Source: Prevotella sp. S7-1-8
Lineage (GTDB): Bacteria > Bacteroidota > Bacteroidia > Bacteroidales > Bacteroidaceae
DNA: 64,000 bases
Direction: 5' to 3'
Assembly (NCBI RefSeq): GCF_000758925.1
Contig: NZ_JRNC01000036.1
Span: 1-64,000, forward strand
In this document: positions 8,901 through 16,637 of the stretch, in pieces
Layout of the letters: every line of letters begins with the position of its first letter
Numbering within the stretch: position 1 is the stretch's first letter
Made by a program: the position numbers and the translations under genes
The notes under the pieces: generated by a model
Databases searched by the model: none
Told to the model about the DNA's origin: nothing
Seen by the model: the letters and a program-made list of their open reading frames with translations, nothing else

Positions 8901-10331
8901 AAACGGCATGGAAAACCTTTCACATTGTTAAAAATAGATGATGTAAGCAATATTGGCAGCCTTAAACTTCGCGTAAGGTCTCTTGTCGAATCTCTTCGAG
9001 GGGGGGACAAAGCAGAAAAGTTATCCGCGCATGACAGAAAGGGTGTCATAAAATCAAACACAAGCCATGAAGAGGCAAATGCGCTTCCGCCAATTTCACG
9101 TCACATTTTGGCGCCTTACTTTACGGAGTATCTCACTCCATTGTTGCCATCTCTTTGCCGACTTTTTGGCTGGGATGTCGAGGTGCTTCCTCCGAGCGAT
9201 TCTGAAAGTGCCAAGTATGGATTGAAGTATGCCAATAACGAAGTGTGTTATCCTGCGACACTGATTGTTGGCGATTTTGTCAAAGCATTGCGTTCCGAAC
9301 AATACGACCTCGACAAAATATCTGTGGTTATGACCCAAACGGGTGGACAATGCCGAGCCACTAATTACGCCGCGCTCATTCGACGTGCCATGCAAGCCAA
9401 CGGCTTTGACAAGGTGCCATTAATCACGCTTGGAGTGTCTACGAGCGCTGAGGAGGAGGATAAAAACCAAAGCGGCAAACTTGATGTGCCTTGGATTAAG
9501 TTTGCCCCAATCATTACGACAACATTTCTATATGGTGATACAATCTCAAAATTTTACCACTCATCAGTGGCAAGATTGAAAAGGGATGCCATTGTGGTCG
9601 GAGCGAAATCGAGCAATGCCGCTCTCGCTTTACGCGACAAATATTTAAATTTGGCCTCTACACAAATACTAAAGAACAGCCCCAAGGGACTTATGAACCT
9701 AATTGCCCAAGCAGCAGAGGAATTTGATGCTATCACAGAAGAGCGAGACGTGCAGACTGTTGGGATTGTTGGCGAGATCTTCTTGAAATTTAATCCTTTT
9801 GCGCATCAGTTCTTGGTAGATAAAATATTAGCTAAAAATATTGAGGTGGTGCCCGCTCTTCTGTCACCTTTTTTTCTGCAAAACTTTGTCAATGTTATTG
9901 TTGAGAAACAAATGGGTCTGTGCCATTCGAACGTACCAGACTTTATTGTTAAAAGCATTTATAGCTTGATATGGCGTAGACAAAAGAAAATCAACAAAAT
10001 AGCCTCGCGGTTTAGGTATTTCCGTCCATTTACCAATATATTTGAAGAAGCAAAAGAAGTGGATGGCATCGTTTCATTAGCCGCGCAGTTTGGGGAGGGT
10101 TGGCTGTTGCCGAGTGATGTTATAAGCATGGTAAAGCAAGGTGTTACTAATGTTGTGAGCTTACAACCCTTTGGTTGTATCGCAAACCATATAGTTTCGA
10201 AAGGCATCGAAAAGAAGCTCAAAAACCGATACCCTCAACTTAATCTTCTATCCCTTGATTTTGACGCTGGAGTTTCATCCGTGAACGTTACCAACCGATT
10301 GTTACTCTTTCTCGATAGCATTGCGGTTTGA
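5937..10331 (+). CDS. Large fused CoA-substrate activase / 2-hydroxyacyl-CoA dehydratase-like protein
   Basis: 1464 residues, usual for this Bacteroidetes fusion. Two BadF/BadG/BcrA-type ATPase domains come first. The first has GLDVGSTTAK (about residue 8), GGEDAKVVF, and cysteines in NGNCAGGTG (about 125) and AARCGVF (about 164). The second has GVDSGSTTTK (about 347), GGQDMKAIF, and cysteines in NEACSSGCG (about 474) and LGTRCTVF (about 516). In HgdC-type activases such paired cysteines hold a [4Fe-4S] cluster at the dimer interface. A cysteine-rich linker (KGCENNCFVTQY) and DUF2229/HgdB-like regions follow. Related proteins couple ATP hydrolysis to low-potential electron transfer. The physiological substrate of this long form is not established. 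It stands alone with its own promoter. Confidence 0.88.
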   Translation: MRNIYRIGLDVGSTTAKIVVLDNNRRLVFARYERHNAKVMALVSKYIDEIYQRFGDIETKLCVTGSVGMQTKEQLKVDFVQEVVAATVFVRERYPKVKTLVDIGGEDAKVVFFNGKSMELRMNGNCAGGTGAFIDQMSVLMGCDNAKMSELAEKARHVYPMAARCGVFAKTDVQNLMSRNLPKSDIAASIFHSIAVQTVTTLSRGCDFTPPILLCGGPLTFLPALRKAFSEYLKIPYDDLTVPENGNLIPAMGCAFKSGDTKPRKLSELKGLLERSAQKLVDRSRAEQKKRKVVTGTGSTSRHDKTDVQEGLPPLFENVAHYQNWLKSKQQYATPLYPLKRGVEEVVIGVDSGSTTTKIVAVRTNKEGKGQIVFKDYAMNLGNPIKAVSDGLLRLQKAADKVGADIHIVGSCSTGYGEDLIKTAFNLDDGIIETMAHYRAAAHLMPNVSFILDIGGQDMKAIFVENGVVVRMELNEACSSGCGTFIQTFAHNLGYEVEDFARLACNAPNPCDLGTRCTVFMNSKVKQVMREGVTIEDIACGLSYSVVRNCLYKVLKLHGNEHLGNKIVVQGGTMKNDSVVRAFELLTGAKVARGNMPEMMGAYGCALNAINLFEQKNVKCSRSIADLLSVSAYNTKLLNCKGCENNCFVTQYTFAGNHKFYSGNKCERIFNNKGKGASKGKNIYVYKYKLLFDRKCAERPSCQRVVGIPRVLNMYEDYPFWHALFTTAGFGVTLSDESTFHRYEEALGSVMSDNICFPAKLVHAHIQELDDKISKLNGDKTGFIFMPYVVYEQQDDNRNINSYNCPIVSAYSDVIRGAMKLRTHVDSPVINFRDKALLKKQIFAYLKKLGVCKSTIDKAYSAAILAQDAYTSEVKKMAEEILADGRANGNFTILLAGRPYHTDPLVQHKLSEMIASLGVNVISEDIVRDDFNTSAGDTYLVKQWAYMSRIIKAGQWCAEQPNDVHFVQMTSFGCGPDSFIQDEVRGILKRHGKPFTLLKIDDVSNIGSLKLRVRSLVESLRGGDKAEKLSAHDRKGVIKSNTSHEEANALPPISRHILAPYFTEYLTPLLPSLCRLFGWDVEVLPPSDSESAKYGLKYANNEVCYPATLIVGDFVKALRSEQYDLDKISVVMTQTGGQCRATNYAALIRRAMQANGFDKVPLITLGVSTSAEEEDKNQSGKLDVPWIKFAPIITTTFLYGDTISKFYHSSVARLKRDAIVVGAKSSNAALALRDKYLNLASTQILKNSPKGLMNLIAQAAEEFDAITEERDVQTVGIVGEIFLKFNPFAHQFLVDKILAKNIEVVPALLSPFFLQNFVNVIVEKQMGLCHSNVPDFIVKSIYSLIWRRQKKINKIASRFRYFRPFTNIFEEAKEVDGIVSLAAQFGEGWLLPSDVISMVKQGVTNVVSLQPFGCIANHIVSKGIEKKLKNRYPQLNLLSLDFDAGVSSVNVTNRLLLFLDSIAV

Positions 10332-10335
10332 ACGT

Positions 10336-10392
10336 AACCATTCCGTTTCCAGATTTGCTCAGGGCATAAGCCATATAGGAAACCGAATGGTT
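10336..10392 (+). terminator. Long inverted repeat after the activase gene
   Basis: AACCATTC-C-GTTTCC pairs with GGAAAC-C-GAATGGTT (15-position arms, one C-C mismatch), starting five bases after the stop codon. No T run follows, so it may act as a 3'-end stabiliser or a weak terminator. Confidence 0.5.
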
Positions 10393-10578
10393 GCGTAGGT
10401 TAAAATTACTACGGCGACTCTCTTTCTATCTAATTTCAGGATTTATGGTAAAATAAAAATTATGAATGATTTAAGACGCACACAAAGTATCAAAGCCAAA
10501 TAACTAAAAGGAACTCATAATAAAAGGAATAATTTGTTGATTTTCTCTTTTAGGTATTAGATACTCGATAAAAATAGC

Positions 10579-10586
10579 TAAATTTG
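10579..10586 (+). promoter_or_regulatory. Likely -7 box for the nucleotidyltransferase gene
   Basis: TAAATTTG fits TAnnTTTG, with a start expected near 10593, about 35 bases before the ATG. No good -33 TTTG box is visible at the usual spacing. Confidence 0.4.
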
Positions 10587-10627
10587 CATTTCAGAAATCA
10601 ACTAATATTAAAAACAAACTTTGTATT

Positions 10628-11539
10628 ATGAAACCAACATTGTTACTTCTTGCTGCCGGTATGGGCAGTCGTTACGGAGGTCTCAAACAATTGGATGGAT
10701 TGGGCCCCAATGGTGAGACTATCATGGATTACTCCATTTATGACGCTATCCAAGCAGGATTTGGAAAGATCGTTTTTGTGATACGCAAAGATTTTGAAGA
10801 ACAATTTCGTAAGCAAGTATTATCCAAATATGAAGGTCATATTCCCACAGAACTTGTGTTTCAAGGTATTGACGCCATTCCTGAAGGATTTACGGTGCCC
10901 GATGGACGCGAAAAACCATGGGGAACTAACCATGCGGTGCTGATGGCTAAAGATGTTATTAAAGAGCCGTTTTGTGTAATCAATTGTGACGATTTTTATA
11001 ATCGCGACTGTTTCAAGGTTATCGGGAAATTCTTGGCAGACCTTCCTGAAGATAGTAAGAATCGTTATGCCATGGTAGGCTTTCGCATTGACAACACGTT
11101 GAGCGAGAATGGAACCGTAGCACGAGGAATTTGTACGAAAGATGAGAAAGGAAACCTTGCCACGGTCGTTGAGCGTACTGAGATAGAACGCCATGGTGAG
11201 GACATTCAATACAAGGATGAAAATGAAAAATGGGTAACGGTGGATAAAAACACACCTGTTTCAATGAATGTATGGGGATTTACACCCGATTATTTTGAAT
11301 ACAGCATGGAATATTTCAAAGAGTTCCTTTCGTCCCCAGAAAATATGGAGAACAAAAAAGCTGAGTTTTTCATTCCACTGATGGTTAACAAACTCATTAA
11401 TGAAAACACAGCTACTGTTAAAGTATTAGATACCACAAGCAAGTGGTTTGGCGTAACCTATGCAGCCGATCGTCCTGGAGTGGTGGCCAAGATACGGAAT
11501 TTAGTGAACGAAAGTGTTTATCCAGAAAAATTGTTTTAA
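10628..11539 (+). CDS. Sugar-phosphate nucleotidyltransferase
   Basis: 303-residue cytoplasmic enzyme of the NTP_transferase fold. The N-terminal signature LAAGMGSRYGGLKQLD (from about residue 7) is the nucleotide-binding loop, with the catalytic arginine and lysine. VINCDDFY (about residue 118) supplies a metal-binding aspartate, and a GTNHAVL segment (about 98) helps bind the base. These enzymes transfer a nucleotidyl group from an NTP to a sugar-1-phosphate for envelope polysaccharide or cofactor synthesis. The substrate is not evident: the protein is shorter than and distinct from classical GalU or RmlA. It appears monocistronic and starts at the only sensible ATG. Confidence 0.85.
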   Translation: MKPTLLLLAAGMGSRYGGLKQLDGLGPNGETIMDYSIYDAIQAGFGKIVFVIRKDFEEQFRKQVLSKYEGHIPTELVFQGIDAIPEGFTVPDGREKPWGTNHAVLMAKDVIKEPFCVINCDDFYNRDCFKVIGKFLADLPEDSKNRYAMVGFRIDNTLSENGTVARGICTKDEKGNLATVVERTEIERHGEDIQYKDENEKWVTVDKNTPVSMNVWGFTPDYFEYSMEYFKEFLSSPENMENKKAEFFIPLMVNKLINENTATVKVLDTTSKWFGVTYAADRPGVVAKIRNLVNESVYPEKLF

Positions 11540-11796
11540 CAACACCCCTTTATTTTCTTATGCTGCGTCAGCAGCGAAACTAAATATCTCATTTGCACCT
11601 TCTTTATTTAATGGCTCTCTATTTAATTGGCGTGTTCGGATTTTTCCCGAACACGTCAATAATTCGTTGCGCATAGCAGGCATTGTCCTATTTCACCATA
11701 TTATATTCTATTACCTAGTCGACCCTCAAAAAGGCGAGATGGCATTTTTCATATAAACCTGCGGAAAGAATTGGTGATGAAAATTTAATTCCCGTC
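11540..11796. other. Intergenic region with a GC-rich stem-loop
   Basis: No gene seen. A 13-bp stem at 11627-11659 (TTGGCGTGTTCGG with CCGAACACGTCAA) is closed by a T-rich loop and could end transcription of the nucleotidyltransferase gene, though no T run follows the stem. Confidence 0.5.
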
Positions 11797-13186
11797 TTCC
11801 ACAGCACCACAATATCACCCTTTCAACAAGGCACAAAAAAAAGCCTCATGGCTCTTTTGAAGTTGAATGCGACAGCTGCAAGCATGACGTTGATGGAGTC
11901 TCCGAAGAGACCCTTGTAGAAGTTCCTACCTAACCGATGGTCTGCCTTGCAGTGGCCTATGACAGGCTCTATTCCTGCCCGCTTGCGGAAGAGTTTGTTT
12001 GTTTTGTTTTTGACATACTGTGAGTCTGTTTTCCTTGGTGTGCCCGGAATCATGATTTGTGTCTGCCCGCTCATGCTCTGCCCTCGGCATCCCCTGTCAC
12101 AGGCAAGTGTTTTTATTTTCCTGTCATACAGCCGCCTGACTTGCTCCATTGCCTTATCTATCGTATGACCGTCATACTCGTTGCGGAATGACAGCGCGCC
12201 GATGATGATCCCATCCCACAGCCTGACGTTGGAGACCTTGTTGCCAAACTCGTACTTCTTGCCCTCTTTTTCCTTGCTGTTGCAAAGTACGTCCGGCTCG
12301 TGAAGAGAATAAATCTTATGCCCGTCCAACCGCTCGCCACTGACAAACCTCATGCAGGTGTCAATCCGTTCCCGACAAGCGTTTTTATCAGGCAGCAGGC
12401 GAAGCAGCCCCCCTGAGAAACCTGCCCGCAATGGTGCGCATCCGCTTGTCAGCCTTCCTGACTTTTGCCTTGCCGTTCTTCCGGCCCCTGAAACGTTGCA
12501 CGAGTTTCAGCCCTTTTATCTCCCTGACATAGCTCTGGCGGATCTTGAGGTTTTCCTTGTCCGCCACACCGTGGCAAAAGTCTATCACCTTGTTCAGGAG
12601 TTTCGAGTCCGTTGGGAAGGTCGTGTTCTTCTCCTGCACCGTCGTGTCAATGAAAGCGGTCCGCTCCGCGTCAAGCTTGCGTCCGCAGCCATCCTTGCCG
12701 CCTTTCCCCGTGGTCTCCCCTTTCCTCTGGTCGTCGATTGAAAGATTGATGCCGATGCTCTCCTTGAGTATCAGCCCCATGCCGGATTCCCCGATGCGAC
12801 GACGGAACTCGACAAGCTCGGTGGGAACGCAGGGAACGTCGGTGCGGAAAGCCTCCATTCCACAAAAATACTGGAAGTAAGCGTTCTCCGAGAACTGCTC
12901 CACGACACTCTCGTCTGAAACGTTGCGAAGGTGTTTCAAGATTAGCAGACCCACCATCAGACGGATGGGCTTGGCCATGCGGCCGGTATCCTTACTGTAA
13001 AGAGGAGAAAAAGACTGCTCAAACAAATCCCAATCGATCAAATTGACTAGCTTGTACAGAGAATTCTTGGGAGAGAGCATTGCCTCAAGATCCCAAAATA
13101 ATGATGCCTGACGGACTTTGGATGGAGATTTATACATCGTTGATTTGCAAGGTTTTACTGTACAAAGGAGCAAAAACTTGTGGAAG
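11797..13186 (-). mobile_element. IS5-family-like insertion sequence, transposase frameshifted
   Basis: The element is defined by a frameshifted DDE transposase (next entry). Short candidate inverted ends are CTTCCACA at 11797-11804 and its complement TGTGGAAG at 13179-13186; no flanking target duplication is visible, so the ends are approximate. It appears to have landed in, or next to, an IS982-family element whose 3' part remains immediately to the right. Confidence 0.6.
11823..13137 (-). pseudogene. Frameshifted IS5-family transposase
   Basis: The N-terminal part (from ATG 13137) has the DUF772-type segment LVNLIDWDLFEQSFSPLYS and AKPIRLMVGLLILKHLRNVSDESVVEQ. The C-terminal part, in another frame, carries the DDE-domain pieces CDRGCRG (likely the second aspartate) and KRAGIEPVIGHCKADHRLGRN (the Y-x2-R-x3-E-like end region). 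Protein similarity passes between frames at a run of six G (minus strand) near 12403-12408, so one base has been lost or gained there. A stop follows soon after in the first frame. It could be a true pseudogene, a homopolymer sequencing error, or a frameshifting element. Confidence 0.75.
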
Positions 13187-13249
13187 CATGCAAATTTGCA
13201 AACGATTATTTTATTGATAACCAGATGGTTAAATGGTATTCAAGGAACG

Positions 13250-13592
13250 ACTAATTATCACGACTGTAGCATCTATGGCGACAAGGGGTATGTTGGAGCT
13301 GACGTACAGCTTGACTTGTTCGAGACCGCGCACATAAGACTGGAGTGTCCGTATCGGCACAACCAAAAGAACTGGAAACCGACATTCATTCCGTTTGCAA
13401 AGGCAAGAAAAAAGGATTGAAACACTATTCTCGCAACTTACAGACCAGTTCTTGGTCATTAAAAATTATGCGAAAATAACGAATGGTTTGTTTGCCAGAA
13501 TCATTGGCAAAATTAGAGCACTCACCATTCTGCAGTGCGTAAACTTCATTAACAACAAGCCCATTGGCAGAATTAAGTATGCACTAAATTAA
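13250..13592 (+). pseudogene. IS982-family transposase, 3' fragment with frameshift
   Basis: Only the C-terminal third remains. The first frame reads NYHDCSIYGDKGYVGADVQ and then LECPYRHNQKNWKPTFIPFAKARK, typical of IS982-family transposases in Bacteroides. At a run of A near 13407-13413 the reading shifts to a frame continuing KRIETLFSQLTDQFLVIKNYA and ending in KPIGRIKYALN. The missing 5' part and adjacent IS5-like end suggest interruption followed by decay. No active transposase could be made. Confidence 0.75.
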
Positions 13593-13725
13593 TTCCGCCA
13601 ACGAGTTAAAAAAGTATAGCCTTGCACTTGCTTATGAAATCCGCCCCCCCTTATGCTTTTTGTTAATAAATTATAATGCAGAAAAATTTAAAATAGATTT
13701 AAAGTGATTTTTAGTTTAAAATATG

Positions 13726-13733
13726 TAATTTTG
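13726..13733 (+). promoter_or_regulatory. -7 box upstream of tRNA-Ser
   Basis: TAATTTTG matches TAnnTTTG, 40 bases before the tRNA. The -33 box is weak. Confidence 0.45.
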
Positions 13734-13773
13734 CATTCGGTTTCGATATAAAGATATTCCATATCAAAATTTT

Positions 13774-13858
13774 GGAGAGATGGTAGAGTGGTCGATTACA
13801 ACGGTCTTGAAAACCGTCGCACCGAGAGGTGCCGGGGGTTCGAATCCCTCTCTCTCCG
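13774..13858 (+). tRNA. tRNA-Ser (anticodon TGA)
   Basis: GGAGAGA and TCTCTCC form the acceptor stem. The anticodon stem ACGGT/ACCGT holds loop CTTGAAA, giving anticodon TGA. A long variable arm (GCACCGAGAGGTGC) and a GGTTCGAAT T-loop are typical of a class II serine tRNA. The discriminator base is G, followed by CA. The prophage begins at its 3' end. Confidence 0.95.
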
Positions 13859-13860
13859 CA
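13831..13860. other. Probable left attachment site (attL) in the tRNA-Ser 3' end
   Basis: Phage sequence starts directly after the tRNA, and the phage carries a tyrosine recombinase. The usual core for such integration is the T-arm to acceptor 3' end of the tRNA. The duplicate copy (attR) should lie beyond base 64000, so core limits are inferred. Confidence 0.55.
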
Positions 13861-13893
13861 ATAAACCTTGAAAATCAAGGTTTTATGCAAAAC

Positions 13894-13976
13894 GTACACG
13901 AAAATGTACACGAAACGTCCGAATTTTAACAATTTCGGGCGTTTTTTTATGTCCAAAAACAAGAGAATCCGTGTAC
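13894..13976. repeat. GTACACGAAA repeats beside attL
   Basis: GTACACGAAA occurs at 13894-13903 and 13906-13915 as direct repeats 12 bases apart, and CGTGTAC appears inverted at 13970-13976. Clustered short repeats next to an integration core are typical of integrase arm-type sites; this role is inferred. Confidence 0.4.
13916..13948 (+). terminator. Terminator downstream of tRNA-Ser
   Basis: CGTCCGAA and TTCGGGCG form an 8-bp stem with one G-T pair, followed by seven T. Confidence 0.75.
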
Positions 13977-13982
13977 ACCCAA

Positions 13983-14014
13983 AACTAAAGAAGCCCGGCG
14001 ATGAACCGGGCTTC
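13983..14014 (-). terminator. Terminator of the leftward late operon
   Basis: A perfect GAAGCCCGG/CCGGGCTTC stem on the minus strand is followed by TTTAGTTTT. A second stem-loop (ACATTGTT/AACAATGT with CCCC/GGGG inside, 14017-14055) lies between it and the last phage gene. Confidence 0.8.
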
Positions 14015-14075
14015 AACATTGTTCCCCGTGCGATGCAAGGGGCTTTCGCAACAATGTGGTGCAAAGGTACAAAAT

Positions 14076-15221
14076 TTATTCCAAATCCTTGCGCATGGAT
14101 GCAAGCAACTTGCGCAACCATGCCAATATTGGCTTTCTGTACCGCATGAACAAGACAAGAACGGCAACGATTGATGCGGCGATTGCCCACGTCCATACAT
14201 TTGAACGTCTGCTTGTCTTTGCAACTTCGTTGTGTTTCTTCTCCTTGTGGACGGTCGCTTTGTCCTTGGTCGTGGTGTTGTGTTCCTTTTCCGTTGTCTT
14301 TCCATTCTTCACCACGTTTGACCGGATGGCGGTTTGCTTGATGCTTTTCACGCCCTTTCCGCCCTTGATGGTCATCTTTCCGTCCTTGTCAATAATCAGT
14401 TCGGGCAAATCCGGCGCGCGCGCTGAATCTCCGAAAAAGATTATTTCCGTGATGATGGATTCCCCGGATTCGGTCTTAGTCGTGTCAACGACCTTGAAAA
14501 CATCCGCAACCTTGGAAATGCTTTCCGACACACTATCCGCAACAACCTTGTCGGTGTTCTTCTCCAGCTTGCGCGATGTCGAACACGCGGCAATCAGTAA
14601 CGCGACAAGACAAAGCGCGATGAATTTCAATGCCTGTTTCATATCATATCGCAACTTTTTGATGTCATTCAAGCGGTTCATCCATCCGGGCAAGAAACGC
14701 TTTTGTGTGTACTTCAACAACTCCTTTTCGGTCGCCTTGCGCCCAATCTTCTTTTCGTATGCCACAACGGAACGCGAAACAATCCCATTGATGAACTTCA
14801 CGCGTTCTTTGAATATGGCTTCAAAAAGTTGGTCGGGGTCGGCAAAGTTGACCGCCGACAAGGTTTTGTTGCCAACGATACCATCCGCGACAACGCCAAG
14901 CAATGCTTGTGGCTTCTTGATGCCGTGGATGCCGGATGCCCAAACCCAATCCACAAGGATATTTGCAACCTTTTGGGAATGGATGTCATCGGCGCGCCAT
15001 TTATCCCAAAACATCGTCTTGATGATGTCACGCCAATGGGCATCCGATATGTGCTTCAAGTCCGCCACCGATGGACGGGGCAAACCTTTCTTCTTGCAAT
15101 ACGCTTCATAAGTCGTGATTGTCACGCCTTTGTTGGTTGCGCCGCCCCGGTCGGTCGGGTCGTTCGCAAATCCGCCCTCCCATTTGAGGATGAACGGAAT
15201 CAAGTTCTTAATGTCCGCCAT
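14076..15221 (-). CDS. GH108-type endolysin fused in frame to a spanin-like lipoprotein
   Basis: 381 residues. Residues 1-185 match the GH108 N-acetylmuramidase family: [10 protein letters not shown] with catalytic glutamate 15, then [12 protein letters not shown], and a C-terminal peptidoglycan-binding-like part ([13 protein letters not shown]). Such enzymes cut the glycan backbone of peptidoglycan at lysis. At residue 194 an internal ATG (14642) opens a second module: [21 protein letters not shown], a textbook lipoprotein signal with lipobox, then a charged linker and a C-terminal membrane segment ([16 protein letters not shown]). Lipobox plus C-terminal membrane segment is the layout of unimolecular spanins. 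No stop separates the two parts. Either a fusion is made or the spanin is translated from the internal ATG (14076-14642, 188 residues). Confidence 0.8.
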   Translation of the reverse strand: MADIKNLIPFILKWEGGFANDPTDRGGATNKGVTITTYEAYCKKKGLPRPSVADLKHISDAHWRDIIKTMFWDKWRADDIHSQKVANILVDWVWASGIHGIKKPQALLGVVADGIVGNKTLSAVNFADPDQLFEAIFKERVKFINGIVSRSVVAYEKKIGRKATEKELLKYTQKRFLPGWMNRLNDIKKLRYDMKQALKFIALCLVALLIAACSTSRKLEKNTDKVVADSVSESISKVADVFKVVDTTKTESGESIITEIIFFGDSARAPDLPELIIDKDGKMTIKGGKGVKSIKQTAIRSNVVKNGKTTEKEHNTTTKDKATVHKEKKHNEVAKTSRRSNVWTWAIAASIVAVLVLFMRYRKPILAWLRKLLASMRKDLE

Positions 15222-15816
15222 TATCGTTTGTTTTTGGTTTTACATACAATTCACACTTTGGCGGGTCACATGAACCGCCACCACGGAACACGCAAAATGT
15301 ATTGGCACACGGCACGCCATCCATCGGCGGCGTTGGCTTGTGTTCTTTCAGTTCGTGCAAGTCAATGTCAAAATGGCGTTCGGTCTTGTCAACCATGATG
15401 CGTTGGGCGATGATTGCCCATTTTGCATCATTGCAAGATGATTCGTTTTCCAGCATTGACCAAACTTGCCAAAAGCACACCGCCCCGGCTACAATTTGCG
15501 GCAAATGCAAAGACACTTCCGGGAACACCATCACGTCCATCAAGTGAACAAGGACGGTCAAGGCATACACCTTGATAAGTGTTCGGAACACACGCCCGGC
15601 ATAGTTGGATTTGAATTTTCCATCATTCGCACCGGGAAAACGTTTCTTCACTCTCCGGCTCAACGACCATGCGGTGTAACAATCAGCAAGCACTGCAAGC
15701 GTACACACAAAGATGAACGGGAATGTCGGCTTGATGATGGCGAAACACGCGCCGAATGCGGTCATCATGTATCTTGCCAAGATAGGAACTATTGTTGAAT
15801 GAATGTTTGATGTCAT
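15208..15816 (-). CDS. Putative holin
   Basis: 202 residues from ATG 15816; a longer frame starts at 15912 but its extra 32 residues look unlike a real N-terminus. Three hydrophobic segments are visible: [39 protein letters not shown] and [15 protein letters not shown]. The last third is soluble and rich in histidine and cysteine. Layout and position, overlapping the endolysin gene by 14 bases, suit the phage holins that control lysis timing by permeabilising the inner membrane. The family (phage holin 4-like) is inferred from membrane layout rather than a firm motif. Confidence 0.65.
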   Translation of the reverse strand: MTSNIHSTIVPILARYMMTAFGACFAIIKPTFPFIFVCTLAVLADCYTAWSLSRRVKKRFPGANDGKFKSNYAGRVFRTLIKVYALTVLVHLMDVMVFPEVSLHLPQIVAGAVCFWQVWSMLENESSCNDAKWAIIAQRIMVDKTERHFDIDLHELKEHKPTPPMDGVPCANTFCVFRGGGSCDPPKCELYVKPKTNDNGGH

Positions 15817-15826
15817 AATCGTAAAA

Positions 15827-16237
15827 TCATGTAAAATGAAACATTTTGCCAACTTTCGCGATTGTCGTATCAAACACAACGAAATCAACGGCGGGCAACC
15901 CTTGGGAAACACGTTCGGTTTTCCATTGCGATTGCACTTGCTTCATTTCCGACATCAAATTGTCGCTCCCGGTGAACACGGAACGCCGCGTTCCGATTGC
16001 CTTTCCGTTGGCATCCTTTTTGAAAAAGTCGCCGTCCGCATCGGGCGTGTCCATAAATTCGGCATTGATGACAACTTGCATTTGCATACGCATACTGGAC
16101 GCATTCTTTCCCGGAAACTTGGTTGGTTCAATCTTGATTTTCTCAATGACAATGCGGCGGTCAAAAAGTTCTTCAAGGTCTATTCCTTTACCAATTATTG
16201 CGTCCGATTCAATGTTAGAATCGCTAAATCGTGGCAT
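15827..16237 (-). CDS. Phage protein of unknown function
   Basis: 136 residues, no signal peptide or membrane segment. It opens MPRFSDSNIESDAIIGKGIDLEELFDRRIVIEK and has a beta-rich middle (MRMQMQVVINAEFMDTPDADG) and a C-terminal VDFVVFDTTIAKVGKMFHFT. No family recognised. It lies between the holin gene (10 bases) and the 129-residue gene in the leftward late operon, beside the DGR. It does not look like the basic helical Avd accessory protein of other DGRs. Confidence 0.6.
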   Translation of the reverse strand: MPRFSDSNIESDAIIGKGIDLEELFDRRIVIEKIKIEPTKFPGKNASSMRMQMQVVINAEFMDTPDADGDFFKKDANGKAIGTRRSVFTGSDNLMSEMKQVQSQWKTERVSQGLPAVDFVVFDTTIAKVGKMFHFT

Positions 16238-16247
16238 TTTCTTCTTT

Positions 16248-16637
16248 TTAGATGTGTGACAAATCCGAAATGATTTGGTTGTCCAAATCTTCGGTAAGCT
16301 TCAAATATTCCTTGTATTCGGCAACCGCCTTTTCATCCGGCGCAATGCCAATGACGTGCTTGTTGTACGAATTTACAAGGTCAAATTCCGCCGTTTCGTC
16401 AATGACTGAACGGATGAACACACGCTTCAAGTTTGCCTTTGTAGGCTTCGCGAACGTGCGCACTTCATAACATGACCAACCAATCGGGCGGGCTTCCTTT
16501 TCACCCTCCGGAATGGCTTTTTCTTCGGCGATGTTCACGCGATAAATCACCGACCCGTCATTGTCCTTTTCCAGCACGGCGGGCATACCATGCGCAATGT
16601 CATAATGCGCGTTTGGTTCGATTGAATTTAATTTCAT
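16248..16637 (-). CDS. Phage protein of unknown function beside the DGR reverse transcriptase
   Basis: 129 residues, acidic, soluble. The N-terminal half contains VIYRVNIAEEK and RPIGWSCYEVRTFAKPTKANLKRVFI; the C-terminal half is helical (KAVAEYKEYLKLTEDLDNQIISDLSHI). Similar small proteins occur near tail-fibre genes of Bacteroidales phages, from memory. It overlaps the 3' end of the reverse transcriptase gene by 38 bases, which suggests translational coupling. It might be a DGR accessory factor by position, but it lacks the basic four-helix look of Avd, so no function is claimed. Confidence 0.6.
   Translation of the reverse strand: MKLNSIEPNAHYDIAHGMPAVLEKDNDGSVIYRVNIAEEKAIPEGEKEARPIGWSCYEVRTFAKPTKANLKRVFIRSVIDETAEFDLVNSYNKHVIGIAPDEKAVAEYKEYLKLTEDLDNQIISDLSHI

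Noticed and set aside
7968..8909. 313-codon minus-strand frame inside the CoA-activase gene
   Set aside because: Antisense to a well-supported 1464-residue protein; residue content lacks any domain.
14056..15111. 351-codon plus-strand frame over the lysis genes
   Set aside because: Shadow of the endolysin-spanin gene on the other strand; no recognisable domain.
16248..16637. Candidate Avd accessory gene of the DGR
   Set aside because: Position fits, but the protein is acidic and strand-rich at its N-terminus, unlike the basic four-helix Avd.
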